A stretch of DNA of 26,385 nucleotides, taken from contig JAEXZL010000191.1 in the NCBI GenBank assembly GCA_023451395.1, forward strand, positions 1-26,385, written 5' to 3'. Positions 1-7,942 of this stretch are shown piece after piece. Each line of letters starts with the position of its first letter. Position 1 is the stretch's first letter. Below the pieces are notes generated by a model, which worked only from the letters and a program-made list of their open reading frames with translations, had not been told where the DNA came from and searched no databases. The position numbers and the translations under genes were made by a program. The DNA comes from Bacillota bacterium (GTDB lineage: Bacteria; Bacillota; Clostridia; Clostridiales; Clostridiaceae).

Positions 1-216
1 CTTCATAAGAGAAATAAGAGGTGAAATTACCACCGTCAATCCCTTCTGTAGCATTGCAGGCACCTGATATATAAGGGATTTACCTCCACCAGTAGGCATT
101 ATTACCACAGTGTCTTTACCTTCCATAATATTTGCTATAGCTTCCTCCTGACCCCTTCGGAAGCTATCATAACCAAAGTATTCTTTTAATATTTGTAATC
201 CCTTATCCTTCCACAT
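1..216 (-). CDS. recQ: RecQ-family ATP-dependent DNA helicase, N-terminal part (runs off the left edge)
   Basis: The minus strand from the ATG at 214-216 stays open for 72 codons to the window edge. The product starts MWKDKGLQILKEYFGY and contains the RecQ-type motif 0 (FRRGQEEAI) and a Walker A motif, MPTGGGKSLIYQVPA, followed by VVISPLISLMK, which is motif Ia of RecQ. RecQ helicases unwind recombination and replication intermediates 3' to 5'. The start is supported by AAGGAG about 5 bases upstream. A possible extended -10 (TGC-TAATAT, minus strand, 249-241) lies just before it. Only the first part of helicase domain 1 is visible, so the domain content of the rest (zinc-binding, HRDC) is unknown. 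The gene follows the terminator of the purine operon and is probably a separate unit. Confidence 0.88.
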   Translation of the reverse strand, partial: MWKDKGLQILKEYFGYDSFRRGQEEAIANIMEGKDTVVIMPTGGGKSLIYQVPAMLQKGLTVVISPLISLMK

Positions 217-373
217 ATATGTTCTCCTTATAAGTGTAGTATATTAGCATTCTATCCATAATTAAGAATACCAAACACACGTTCTCATCGCATTGTTATT
301 AACTGAATTTATTTATTCCATGTTAGTTATATTATACTACAAATTTTTCACAGGCCATTCTCCCAGATATAAG

Positions 374-400
374 TAAAAAAATAAAGCCCCGGAAGGCTCT
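374..400 (-). terminator. Rho-independent terminator of the minus-strand purine/molybdenum operon
   Basis: On the minus strand, 47 bases after the MoeA-like stop codon, AGAGCC and GGCTTT can pair (with one G-U) around a short UUCC-containing loop, followed by A and a run of T (minus-strand reading of the A-run at 375-381). It separates the operon from recQ. Confidence 0.7.
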
Positions 401-446
401 ACATATTTCTATTGTATTTCTCTCATGATATATTTCATTTCACAAA

Positions 447-1484
447 TTAATATCTTCCCTTGCCAAAGCCGCAGTTTGGATAAGTGCATACTTGACACTG
501 AAGGCATAGTCCTCCTTCTCCAAGGGACGCCAGTTCCTCCCTTGTTATATAATCATCTGCCATTAACCTTGGAAGTAAAATATCAAATATAGTTCTTTCA
601 GCATACATAACACAGCCTGGCAATCCCAGAACAGGTATAATCTTCTTTTCTTCTTTGTAGTAAGCAAGTAAAAGCATTGCCCCTGGCAGCACCGGTGCAC
701 CATAGGAGATCACCTCTGCCCCTGTATCCATAATAGCTCCAGGAGTGCAATCATCAGGATCTACACTCATGCCACCAGTACAGATAACAAAATCTGCCCC
801 TTCCTCTATAAAGCTTAGAATAGCTTCTTTTATATCTTGCTTTTTATCATCGGTTATCCTTTGCCCCAAAACCTTAGTAGGATATTTTGACAGCTTATCT
901 AAAATCACAGGTCCAAAACTATCCTTTATCCTTCCTTTATATACCTCACTGCCCGTGGTAACTATACCAACCTTTTTCTCCTTAAATGAAAGAAGCCTTA
1001 ATATTGGATCCTCTCCTTTAAGGGCTAGGGCCTTATCCATTTTTTCTCTTTCAATTATAAGAGGTATTATTCTAGTTCCTGCAAGTTTGTCTCCTTTTTT
1101 TACCTCTGTATTTCCATGCCTTGTAGCTATCATCATTTCTCCAAGACTGTTTATTGCTTTAAGCTTTCTTCCATCTACTTTTAATAGACCATCCCTTTCT
1201 GCAATAACCTCTATCTTTCCTTCCTTAACCTCTGAGCCTTTCATCCCTTCCCCTTTGCAAATGTCAAAGAGTATTTCCGCTGCTTCATTCTCATGTAATA
1301 TGCCCTCTGTTTTTTCATAGATATATAAATGTTCCTTACCTACAGATAACAAAACTGGAATATCCTCTTCCCTTACAATATGACCCTTTCTAAACACAGG
1401 ACCTTTTTTCTCCCCAGGTATTATCTGCGTGATATCCTGACATAGGATATGTCCCACTGCTTTTATTGTCTCTATCTGTTTCAT
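447..1484 (-). CDS. MoeA-like molybdopterin-binding protein with a C-terminal four-cysteine tail
   Basis: This 345-residue protein has the fold signatures of the MoeA/MogA molybdopterin-binding family. Residues about 170-310 carry VTTGSEVYKG, then KDSFGP, then CTGGMSVDPDD, the motifs that bind molybdopterin or adenylylated molybdopterin. It probably helps insert or modify molybdenum in the cofactor used by the hydroxylase encoded upstream. The C-terminus ends in a cysteine cluster (C327, C330, C333, C338; C-x2-C-x2-C-x4-C) followed by FGKG, which canonical MoeA lacks and which could bind a metal or Fe-S centre. It is the last gene of the operon, 11 bases after mocA, with AGGGGTG as its ribosome binding site. 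Related MoeA-like proteins occur beside selenium-dependent Mo hydroxylases, but the exact step is unknown. Family call secure, role inferred. Confidence 0.8.
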   Translation of the reverse strand: MKQIETIKAVGHILCQDITQIIPGEKKGPVFRKGHIVREEDIPVLLSVGKEHLYIYEKTEGILHENEAAEILFDICKGEGMKGSEVKEGKIEVIAERDGLLKVDGRKLKAINSLGEMMIATRHGNTEVKKGDKLAGTRIIPLIIEREKMDKALALKGEDPILRLLSFKEKKVGIVTTGSEVYKGRIKDSFGPVILDKLSKYPTKVLGQRITDDKKQDIKEAILSFIEEGADFVICTGGMSVDPDDCTPGAIMDTGAEVISYGAPVLPGAMLLLAYYKEEKKIIPVLGLPGCVMYAERTIFDILLPRLMADDYITREELASLGEGGLCLQCQVCTYPNCGFGKGRY

Positions 1485-1495
1485 TTATCTCACCC

Positions 1496-2125
1496 CTATG
1501 GTTCTCTTACCACACTATATATCTCTAATATTCTCTCATAATCCTCAGGCTTATCTAAATCAATAAGCATAAATCTGTCCTCTACAGCTGTATAATGAAG
1601 CTGTTCTTTATGCTCCTCTAAAAATCCATGGATTCCTTCATCACCTTGATAGACATGAATATCCAGAATTACTTCATTTGATAGTAGTATTGGATGCCCT
1701 CTCCTATTACTAGAAGAAGGAATGATTATATTAAAGGAGTTTTTCTCCCCTTCTTCTAATAGCCTGACTATGGTGCTAGGCTTAATAAGCGGAATGTCCC
1801 CAGGAGATACTAATACCCCCTTATATAGTCCATGGAGATTTCTGAGCCCTAGCTTTATAGAGAAAAACATATCGCTAGTTTCATATTTCTCATTTATTAC
1901 AGAAGCTATCCCCATTTTATTTAATACCTCAGTTATTTCCTCTGCTCTTTTACCTATCACAACCAAAATATCTTCCCTAACTATACCTGCTTCTAAAAAA
2001 CGACTTATGGTCTGCTCTAAGACTGTCGTATCTCCCAGTGGAAGAAGAGGTTTAAACCTTTTCATCCTGCTGGATATACCTGCAGCCAGTATTAAGACCT
2101 TATAGCCTTGGATCTTTTCCTTCAT
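1496..2125 (-). CDS. mocA: MocA/YgfJ-like molybdenum cofactor nucleotidyltransferase
   Basis: The 209-residue product opens with the MobA/MocA nucleotide-binding motif LAAGISSRMKRFKPLLPLG and continues with VSPGDIPLI (acidic metal site) and GHPILL, the standard order for NTP_transf_3 proteins. Family members transfer CMP (MocA) or GMP (MobA) to Mo-molybdopterin; the genomic setting next to XdhC and a xanthine-dehydrogenase-type enzyme favours the cytidylyl type (YgfJ subfamily). I place the start at the ATG at 2123-2125, which has AGGTG six bases upstream. An upstream in-frame GTG at 2132-2134 would give 212 residues, but the AGGTG overlaps it. The ribosome binding site lies inside a 24-bp tandem duplication (2128-2175). 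Confidence in family high, in nucleotide specificity moderate. Confidence 0.85.
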   Translation of the reverse strand: MKEKIQGYKVLILAAGISSRMKRFKPLLPLGDTTVLEQTISRFLEAGIVREDILVVIGKRAEEITEVLNKMGIASVINEKYETSDMFFSIKLGLRNLHGLYKGVLVSPGDIPLIKPSTIVRLLEEGEKNSFNIIIPSSSNRRGHPILLSNEVILDIHVYQGDEGIHGFLEEHKEQLHYTAVEDRFMLIDLDKPEDYERILEIYSVVREP

Positions 2126-2127
2126 AT

Positions 2128-2175
2128 ATAACACCTAATTTCTACACCCATATAATACCTAATCTCTACACCCAT
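2128..2175. repeat. Two 24-bp tandem direct repeats at the xdhC-mocA junction
   Basis: Positions 2128-2151 and 2152-2175 match at 22 of 24 bases with no gap. The unit includes the last codons and stop of the xdhC-like gene and the base context that forms the mocA ribosome binding site. The copy nearer mocA reads AGGTG where the other reads AGGTA. Confidence 0.85.
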
Positions 2176-3140
2176 TCCAAAAGTATATCTACAGTACCTC
2201 CGCAGACCATCCCTTCCTCTTCCGCATCTTCTCCTGTCATATCTATCTTAAATATCCCAGGGGTTTCATCACCCTCTAGAAGCTTATAACGAGCGTTATT
2301 AATAATATCTGCCTCCAGGCAGCCTCCACCTATGGTCCCCAAAGTTTTTCCATCTTTATATATGAGCATTTTTGCTCCTACTCCTCTGGGTGCAGAGCCT
2401 TTTCTTTCTATTATTGTAGCCAGGATTTTTTCCTCCTGCTCCTCCTTGAGAATAGCGGAAAGGAGCTCTCTAGAATATCCTCCAGACTCCCCAACATTTT
2501 TACTCACCATTATTATCTCTGCCATAATGGCTACAGCTATTTCCTCAGGGGTTTCAGCACCTATTTTAAGCCCTATAGGACTGTATATTCCATCTAAAAC
2601 TTCCTTTGAAGCCCCCTTATTTAGAAGCTCCTCCTTGACCCTTTTAACTCTCAGCTTACTCCCTATCATACCAATATAGGCATTATTTTTATTAATTATT
2701 TCCTCCAGACAAATCTTATCATGACGATGTCCCCGAGTTACAATAATAAAATAACTATTAGAGTCACCTTCAATTCGCTGTAAGGCCTTTTGAAAGCTAT
2801 CACAAATTACTTTATCAGCCTTTGCCCTCCTAGCATTATCTGCATATAGAATTCTATCCTCAATAACCGTTACCTGAAATCCCAGTAACTTACCCATGGT
2901 GATTAACGGAATAGAAATATGTCCTCCTCCGCAAACAATAAGCTTTTTATCCCCCTGAATTCTTTCAGTATAAAAGTTTAAAATTTCCTTAGAGGTAAAC
3001 ACCCCTTTTTTACTTTCATAAAGGAGTTCTCCCCTAGAAAAAATAGCCTTTTCCCCAATATCTTCTCCATCAATAACCGTCATAGCTACATTCTCATAAT
3101 CAGAAGACAAATCTCTAAGAATTTCATAAAACTCCCTCAT
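2166..3140 (-). CDS. XdhC/CoxI-family Mo-hydroxylase maturation protein with swapped domain order
   Basis: The 324-residue product belongs to the XdhC family, whose members hold molybdenum cofactor and promote its sulfuration and insertion into xanthine dehydrogenases. Residues about 65-205 form the Rossmann-like XdhC_C part (LIVCGGGHISIPL, then VTRGHRHD, MIGSKLR, SPIGLKIGAETPEEIA). Residues about 235-324 form the XdhC_CoxI part (ATIIERKGSAPRGVGAKM, TIGGGCLEADI, MVCGGTVDILLE). In canonical XdhC the CoxI part comes first, so the order here is reversed. I choose the ATG at 3138-3140, with AGAGG six bases upstream, rather than the TTG at 3158, whose ribosome binding site would be too close. It lies between tetR and mocA in the same direction. 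A cysteine in MVCGG matches the conserved CoxI cysteine. Confidence 0.87.
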   Translation of the reverse strand: MREFYEILRDLSSDYENVAMTVIDGEDIGEKAIFSRGELLYESKKGVFTSKEILNFYTERIQGDKKLIVCGGGHISIPLITMGKLLGFQVTVIEDRILYADNARRAKADKVICDSFQKALQRIEGDSNSYFIIVTRGHRHDKICLEEIINKNNAYIGMIGSKLRVKRVKEELLNKGASKEVLDGIYSPIGLKIGAETPEEIAVAIMAEIIMVSKNVGESGGYSRELLSAILKEEQEEKILATIIERKGSAPRGVGAKMLIYKDGKTLGTIGGGCLEADIINNARYKLLEGDETPGIFKIDMTGEDAEEEGMVCGGTVDILLEWV

Positions 3141-3158
3141 ACCAATCCTCTTTTCCAA

Positions 3159-3236
3159 TCCCTTATTTCCCCTTAATCCCTTAACTCAAATCTCCCAACA
3201 CTCATAACTCTTAACTCTTCTCTCTTATCTCTTACC
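3159..3236 (-). repeat. Degenerate purine-rich heptamer array between tetR and xdhC
   Basis: Read on the minus (transcribed) strand, this stretch is almost all purine plus T, in 7-base steps resembling TAAGAGA/TAAGAGT/TAAGGGA. The array starts within the last codons of tetR (GGTAAGAGATAAGAG covers the end and stop) and continues to the xdhC start region. A longer array of the same kind lies at 17503-17621. Confidence 0.7.
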
Positions 3237-3815
3237 CACTTCCTTCAATATCATCCTCTTAACAAAATCAAAATATCCATCCACATCAAAGCCCTCTTTA
3301 CTTATTCCATATTGGATTGTAGCTCCCTCTAGCATGGAAACCACAATATAGGGCAGCTGCTCTCTAGTATTACTGTCCAGATTATTACAATACCTGTCTA
3401 AAATTTCTCCTATTTCTCTTCTCCACTCCTCATAGGAAGCTTCAAATCTTAAGCGAATTTCTTCATTGATTTTTCCCTGAACCCAAAAATCTATTTCCGC
3501 AAAATCATATTTATTTTTATCAAGGATGAGCTTCTTTTTTTGATTGATATATATGTCCAACTGACTTTCTAAATCATCCTTAGAGCTTCGCTTCTCTTTC
3601 TCTCGAAAGGTGTAGCACTCTTCTAGGATATAATTTTGCAAAGCCAGCATAAGCTCATCCTTGGTCTTGTAATAATAATGTATATTAGATTGCACCATCT
3701 GGGCTTCATCAGCAATGAGATGCATTCTTGTACCGCTTATTGTGTTTTTATTTACCACATTTAAAGCTGCATCCAAAATTCTTTCCTTAGGATCCTTCTG
3801 AGATATTTCTGCCAT
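3225..3815 (-). CDS. TetR/AcrR-family transcriptional regulator
   Basis: The 196-residue protein has an N-terminal TetR helix-turn-helix (residues about 10-60: ERILDAALNVV, then HLIADEAQM, then SNIHYYYKTKDELM). The rest is a variable all-helical ligand-binding domain with no motif I recognise. TetR proteins are usually repressors released by a small ligand. It sits inside the purine operon, 123 bases after the hydroxylase gene, with AGAGGT six bases before its ATG and its own possible promoter (3857-3884). It is the only transcription factor in the cluster, so it is the leading candidate to bind the TTTGATT-N4-AATCAAA inverted repeats at 12333 and 13883. That link is inference. The 3' end runs into a purine-rich heptamer array. 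Confidence 0.85.
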   Translation of the reverse strand: MAEISQKDPKERILDAALNVVNKNTISGTRMHLIADEAQMVQSNIHYYYKTKDELMLALQNYILEECYTFREKEKRSSKDDLESQLDIYINQKKKLILDKNKYDFAEIDFWVQGKINEEIRLRFEASYEEWRREIGEILDRYCNNLDSNTREQLPYIVVSMLEGATIQYGISKEGFDVDGYFDFVKRMILKEVGKR

Positions 3816-3856
3816 GATTCTACCTCTTTCTTCTATAATTACTAGTTAATATCTAT

Positions 3857-3884
3857 ATTTTACCATATATCTACTTTATTCAAA
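3857..3884 (-). promoter_or_regulatory. Candidate internal promoter for tetR
   Basis: On the minus strand, TTTGAA (3884-3879) is followed after 16 bases by TAAAAT (3862-3857), preceded by TGG as an extended -10. This would let tetR and the downstream cofactor genes be expressed apart from the long upstream operon. Confidence 0.45.
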
Positions 3885-3938
3885 AGGATACAAAGCACGG
3901 CTATTCAAGCCTTTATCTCATCCCCAGGCTTTTCTTCA

Positions 3939-6500
3939 TTACTTCTCTTTTTTATAAAAGGTATCTTTTAAAGGTAGCTCAGTTCTAAGTCTCTTATCTA
4001 ATCTATAGTATCCATGTGAGCAGGCAGGAGCTGTTGGTATTAAGCATAGCTCTCCTACACCCTTTGCTCCATAAGCCTGATGAATTTTCCCTGGCCCCTT
4101 AACTAGCTTTATCTCAATTTCAGGAGACTCTGTTGCTCTTATAAGTCCTAAGGTTCCAAACTTAGTTTTTGGATAGCCACCTTCTGTTTTAAAATCCTCT
4201 GTCAAGGCATAGCCAAGGCCCATAACTATACCCCCCTCTATCTGTCCCTCCACTGCCTTAGGATTCACTGGAGTTCCTACATCATAGGCTGCTACTACCT
4301 TCAATACTTTCCCCTTTTCATCTAATATAACCACCTGAGCTCCATAACTATAGCTAATATGGCTTACGGGATTTTCCTTTGGAGCTCCCATGGGGTCTGT
4401 TACCGCAGAGAATTCTCCGAAGAACTCCATTCCTTCTAGCTCCTTTAAAGAACCAGCTTTATCTAAAGCCTCTTTGAGCTTTTCTGCTGCCCTTCTAGTA
4501 GCCTCTCCAGTAATTACCGTTTGTCTTGATGCAGTACTTGTACCAGAGTTTGGAGTGCGAACTGTATCTGGGGATTCATGATACATTACCCTAGGATCAA
4601 GTCCTGTAGTTTCACATACCATATGAGTACACATGGTGGCAATTCCCTGTCCCATACATGCAGCTGAAGTTCTGATATGAACTTTTCCCTCCTCTACAGA
4701 AAGAATACATCTTCCTATATCCTTCAAACCTACTCCCGTTCCGCTATTTTTAAAGCCTATAGCTATTCCTGCATAAGGACTGCTTTCAAAGTCCTCCTTT
4801 ACAGCCTCAAGACACTCTACCATACCTACGCTCTCATCGGCTATCTGTCCATTGGGAAGCACCTGTCCAGGTCTAATAGCATTTTTATATCTTATTTCCC
4901 AAGGGGATATTCCTACCATCTCTGCTAGAAGATTTATATTGTTTTCTGTAGCAAAGCAGCTTTGTGTAACTCCAAAGCCTCTGAAGGCTCCTCCAACCAC
5001 ATTGTTGGTGTATACTGACATACCGAGAATATCTATATTCTGATAATTATAAGGTCCCGCAGCATGAGTACAGGCTCTTTGAAGCACTGGCCCTCCTAAA
5101 GAGGCATAAGCTCCCGTATCTGCAAGGATAAAGGCCTTCATTGCTGTTAGATTCCCCTCCTCATCACAGGCTGTGGTAAATTCCATTTCCATGGCATGAC
5201 GTTTAGTATGATAATCTAAGCTCTCCTGCCTTGAGAACTTAACCTTTACAGGTCTCTTTGTATGCCAGGCCATAAGGGCTGCATGATGCTGAACGCTCAT
5301 ATCCTCCTTACCTCCAAAGCCACCACCTACAAGCTTAGACTGACAGTGTATCTTTTCTGGTGGTATCCTTAGCATATTAGATATTTCATGCTGCTCATCA
5401 TATACAGACTGTGATCCAGAGTAGAGTAGTATTCCATCCTCCCCCTCAGGCATGGCAATAGCACATTCCGGCTCCATAAATCCATGCTCCTGGAAGGGTG
5501 TTTTGTATTTTCTAGTTACTACATATTTTGAATTCTTTATAGCTTCTGCTACATTTCCCTTCTTTAATAACTCCTTACTCATGATGTTTCCACCAGCATG
5601 AATCAGAGATGCATCAGCCTTAAGGGCATCAGAAGGATTTGATACAGGAATAAGCTCTGTATAATCCACCTCGATAAGGGCTAGGACCTCATCAAGAGTT
5701 TCCTTATGATTGGTAGCAACTAAAGCTAAGGCATCTCCTACATATCTTGTAACCTCACCCTTAGGTATCATAACATCCCAATCCTGAACCAAGTGTCCTA
5801 TTACATTATTAGGCACATCCTTTGATGTAAGTATCTTCACACAGTCCTCATGAAGGATAGCCTTTGATATATCGATTTTATTAATCCTAGCTCTAGGATA
5901 TTTGCTTCTTAAAGCCTTAGCATAGAGCATTCCAGGAAGAATAATATCATCAACATATATTCCAGTGCCCAGAACCTTTTCTTCAGTGTCTACCCTATGA
6001 AAATCTGAGGACATAGCCCCTGAGGCTTTCTTTTTAGGAATCTCTATATCTTCTCTGAAGATTTTTGCTGCCAATAAAATACCTTCTTCTATTTTTACAT
6101 AGCCAGTACATCTACAGATATTTCCTCTTAGTGCTTTCTTAACCTCTTCTCTTGTGGGATCTAAATTTTCATCTAAAAGAGCCTTAGCACAGATTACCAT
6201 GCCAGGTATACAGAAGCCGCACTGTACCGCTCCTGCTTCTCCAAAGGAGTAAACATAAACCTCTTTTTCTCTTTCACTTAATCCCTCTACCGTGAGAATT
6301 TTCTTCCTCTGAAATTTAGAAGCTAACTGAGTACAAGCTTTTACCTTCTTTCCATCTACAAGAATAGTACAGGTTCCACAAACGCCTTCACTGCAGCCAT
6401 CCTTTACAGAGGTTATTCTCAAGTCATCCCTTAAGAGGGTCATGAGCTTCTTATCCTCTTTTACCTCAACATCCTTACCATTTATATTTAATAAAAACAT
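3939..6500 (-). CDS. Xanthine-dehydrogenase-type molybdenum hydroxylase (2Fe-2S plus Mo domains, no FAD domain)
   Basis: This 853-residue protein fuses a two-cluster 2Fe-2S domain (plant-type cysteines C36, C41, C44, C56; second cluster C94, C97, C129, C131) directly to a molybdopterin domain (about 165-853). The Mo domain shows GGGFGGKE (392-399), AFRGFG (R507), CMGQG and the catalytic glutamate in GVGE (E817). E399 and R475 align with bovine xanthine oxidase Glu802 and Arg880, R475 lying 32 residues before the FRGFG arginine as in the bovine enzyme, which favours a purine substrate over an aldehyde. Length and layout match the selenium-dependent xanthine dehydrogenase family (E. coli XdhD-like). 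No FAD domain or separate FAD subunit is in the window, so the electron partner is unknown. Start: ATG at 6498-6500 with AAAGGAA upstream; an upstream ATG at 6533 lacks a good site. Selenium use cannot be read from DNA. Confidence 0.88.
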   Translation of the reverse strand: MFLLNINGKDVEVKEDKKLMTLLRDDLRITSVKDGCSEGVCGTCTILVDGKKVKACTQLASKFQRKKILTVEGLSEREKEVYVYSFGEAGAVQCGFCIPGMVICAKALLDENLDPTREEVKKALRGNICRCTGYVKIEEGILLAAKIFREDIEIPKKKASGAMSSDFHRVDTEEKVLGTGIYVDDIILPGMLYAKALRSKYPRARINKIDISKAILHEDCVKILTSKDVPNNVIGHLVQDWDVMIPKGEVTRYVGDALALVATNHKETLDEVLALIEVDYTELIPVSNPSDALKADASLIHAGGNIMSKELLKKGNVAEAIKNSKYVVTRKYKTPFQEHGFMEPECAIAMPEGEDGILLYSGSQSVYDEQHEISNMLRIPPEKIHCQSKLVGGGFGGKEDMSVQHHAALMAWHTKRPVKVKFSRQESLDYHTKRHAMEMEFTTACDEEGNLTAMKAFILADTGAYASLGGPVLQRACTHAAGPYNYQNIDILGMSVYTNNVVGGAFRGFGVTQSCFATENNINLLAEMVGISPWEIRYKNAIRPGQVLPNGQIADESVGMVECLEAVKEDFESSPYAGIAIGFKNSGTGVGLKDIGRCILSVEEGKVHIRTSAACMGQGIATMCTHMVCETTGLDPRVMYHESPDTVRTPNSGTSTASRQTVITGEATRRAAEKLKEALDKAGSLKELEGMEFFGEFSAVTDPMGAPKENPVSHISYSYGAQVVILDEKGKVLKVVAAYDVGTPVNPKAVEGQIEGGIVMGLGYALTEDFKTEGGYPKTKFGTLGLIRATESPEIEIKLVKGPGKIHQAYGAKGVGELCLIPTAPACSHGYYRLDKRLRTELPLKDTFYKKEK

Positions 6501-6541
6501 ATGAATGTTCCTTTCCTGTGACCATCCCCACATTAATATTT

Positions 6542-7918
6542 TTAAAAATCCTGAATTCTCCCTCTTGGGATAAACCTTCCTTCCCTTTCTCTTAAGACCC
6601 TACCCTGCTCCACTACAGGAATCCCTCTTAAAAATACATATTCAGCTCTGCCAAAGGTCTTCATTCCTTCATATGGAGTATAGTCAACATTTTGTAGCTG
6701 CTCCTTATTGGTGATAACTCCTTTAAATTCAGGATTCCAAACCACTATATCTCCATCGCTGCCCTCTTGTATGGCTCCCTTTTGAGGATACATTCCAAAA
6801 AGCTTAGCAGCATTGGTGGATAATAGGGCACAAAGCTGTTCCTTGCTTAATTTGCCTTCCTTAACACCAAAGGTATAAAGAAGTACAGGGCGGTGCTCCA
6901 CTCCAGGAATACCATTAGGTATTTTAGAAAAATCCTTAAGGCCTCTTTCCTTTTGCTCTTTAAAGTTAAAGCTGCAGTGGTCTGTGCCTATAGTTTCTAT
7001 TTTTTCTCCTCTTAAAGCTTGCCACAAACAAGCAATATCCTTTTCCTTTCTAAGGGGAGGGGACAAAACATATTTTGCTCCCTCAAAGCCCTCTAAAAGA
7101 TATTTAGAATCATCCAGTAAAAGATATTGAGGACAGGTTTCCACATAAACCTTCTGCCCCTGAAGTCTTGCTCTCTCTATCACCTTATAGCCTAAAGTAC
7201 TGCTCAAGTGAACAATATTTACAGGAGCTTCTGCAAGACGTGCAATAGTTAATAGGCGATTCACCGCTTCCGCCTCTATTTCATCAGGTCTTGAGAGAGG
7301 ATGTGCCTTAGAAGATAAATTCCCTTTTTTCTTCTCCTCACTGATAAGCTCATTGATCAGATCTCCATTTTCGCAGTGAACTCCTACGATCCCCCCCTGC
7401 TCCGATACAGCCTTAAGGACTTCTAAAATCTCATTATCCCTTACCTTTAAATTATCATAGGCCATATATAGCTTATAGGAGGTAATCCCCTCCCCAGTCA
7501 TGTTCTTTAGCTCCTCACGAACTTCTGGTGTCCATTGGGTTATGGACATGTGAAAGCTATAATCACAGCTGCATTGATTCTCAGCCTTTTTGTGCCAGTT
7601 TTCTAGAGCCTCACATAAGGTCTCTCCCTTGTTTTGCGTGGCAAAGTCTAAAATCACCGTGGTACCACCTGCTATGGCAGCTTTAGTGCCAGTATAGAAA
7701 TCATCAGCAGTAAAAAAGTCTCCAGCATCCAGCTTAAAATGAGTGTGAGTATCAATGAAGCCTGGAAAAAGAAGATTTCCTGATACATCTATAATTCTGG
7801 CGGTAGGAGAAGTTATTCCTTCCCCTATCCTAGATATCTTACCCTCTTTAATTTCTACATCAGCTTTTTTACTTCCCTGAGGAGCTACTATTTCTCCTCC
7901 CTTTAGAATAATATCCAT
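6542..7918 (-). CDS. Dihydropyrimidinase/hydantoinase-type cyclic amidohydrolase
   Basis: The 458-residue product is a binuclear-metal amidohydrolase of the dihydropyrimidinase/D-hydantoinase group. It shows the metal ligands H58 and H60 in DTHTH, a lysine expected to be carboxylated (K149 in SYKLYMAYD, with Y154), histidines in GVHCENG and VHLSS, and the catalytic aspartate in GTDHCSF. The family hydrolyses cyclic amides in dihydropyrimidines, hydantoins and allantoin. Its position between a reductase resembling dihydropyrimidine dehydrogenase (ygfK) and a xanthine-dehydrogenase-like gene suggests that it opens a ring of a reduced or hydroxylated purine. Start: ATG at 7916-7918 (AGAGG ten bases before). 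The in-frame GTG at 7927 is almost on top of that site and is less likely. Exact substrate not readable from sequence. Confidence 0.87.
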   Translation of the reverse strand: MDIILKGGEIVAPQGSKKADVEIKEGKISRIGEGITSPTARIIDVSGNLLFPGFIDTHTHFKLDAGDFFTADDFYTGTKAAIAGGTTVILDFATQNKGETLCEALENWHKKAENQCSCDYSFHMSITQWTPEVREELKNMTGEGITSYKLYMAYDNLKVRDNEILEVLKAVSEQGGIVGVHCENGDLINELISEEKKKGNLSSKAHPLSRPDEIEAEAVNRLLTIARLAEAPVNIVHLSSTLGYKVIERARLQGQKVYVETCPQYLLLDDSKYLLEGFEGAKYVLSPPLRKEKDIACLWQALRGEKIETIGTDHCSFNFKEQKERGLKDFSKIPNGIPGVEHRPVLLYTFGVKEGKLSKEQLCALLSTNAAKLFGMYPQKGAIQEGSDGDIVVWNPEFKGVITNKEQLQNVDYTPYEGMKTFGRAEYVFLRGIPVVEQGRVLREREGRFIPRGRIQDF

Positions 7919-7942
7919 TTTCTTCACGCCTCTTTTATTAGA

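Noticed and set aside
745..1320. 191-codon open frame on the plus strand opposite the MoeA-like gene
   Set aside because: It is rich in Ser, Pro and Phe, as expected for an antisense shadow of a real gene; no ribosome binding site and no family motif.
3939..6500. Selenocysteine-encoding UGA in the hydroxylase
   Set aside because: The frame is open without internal stops; selenium in this family is a labile cofactor ligand, not selenocysteine.
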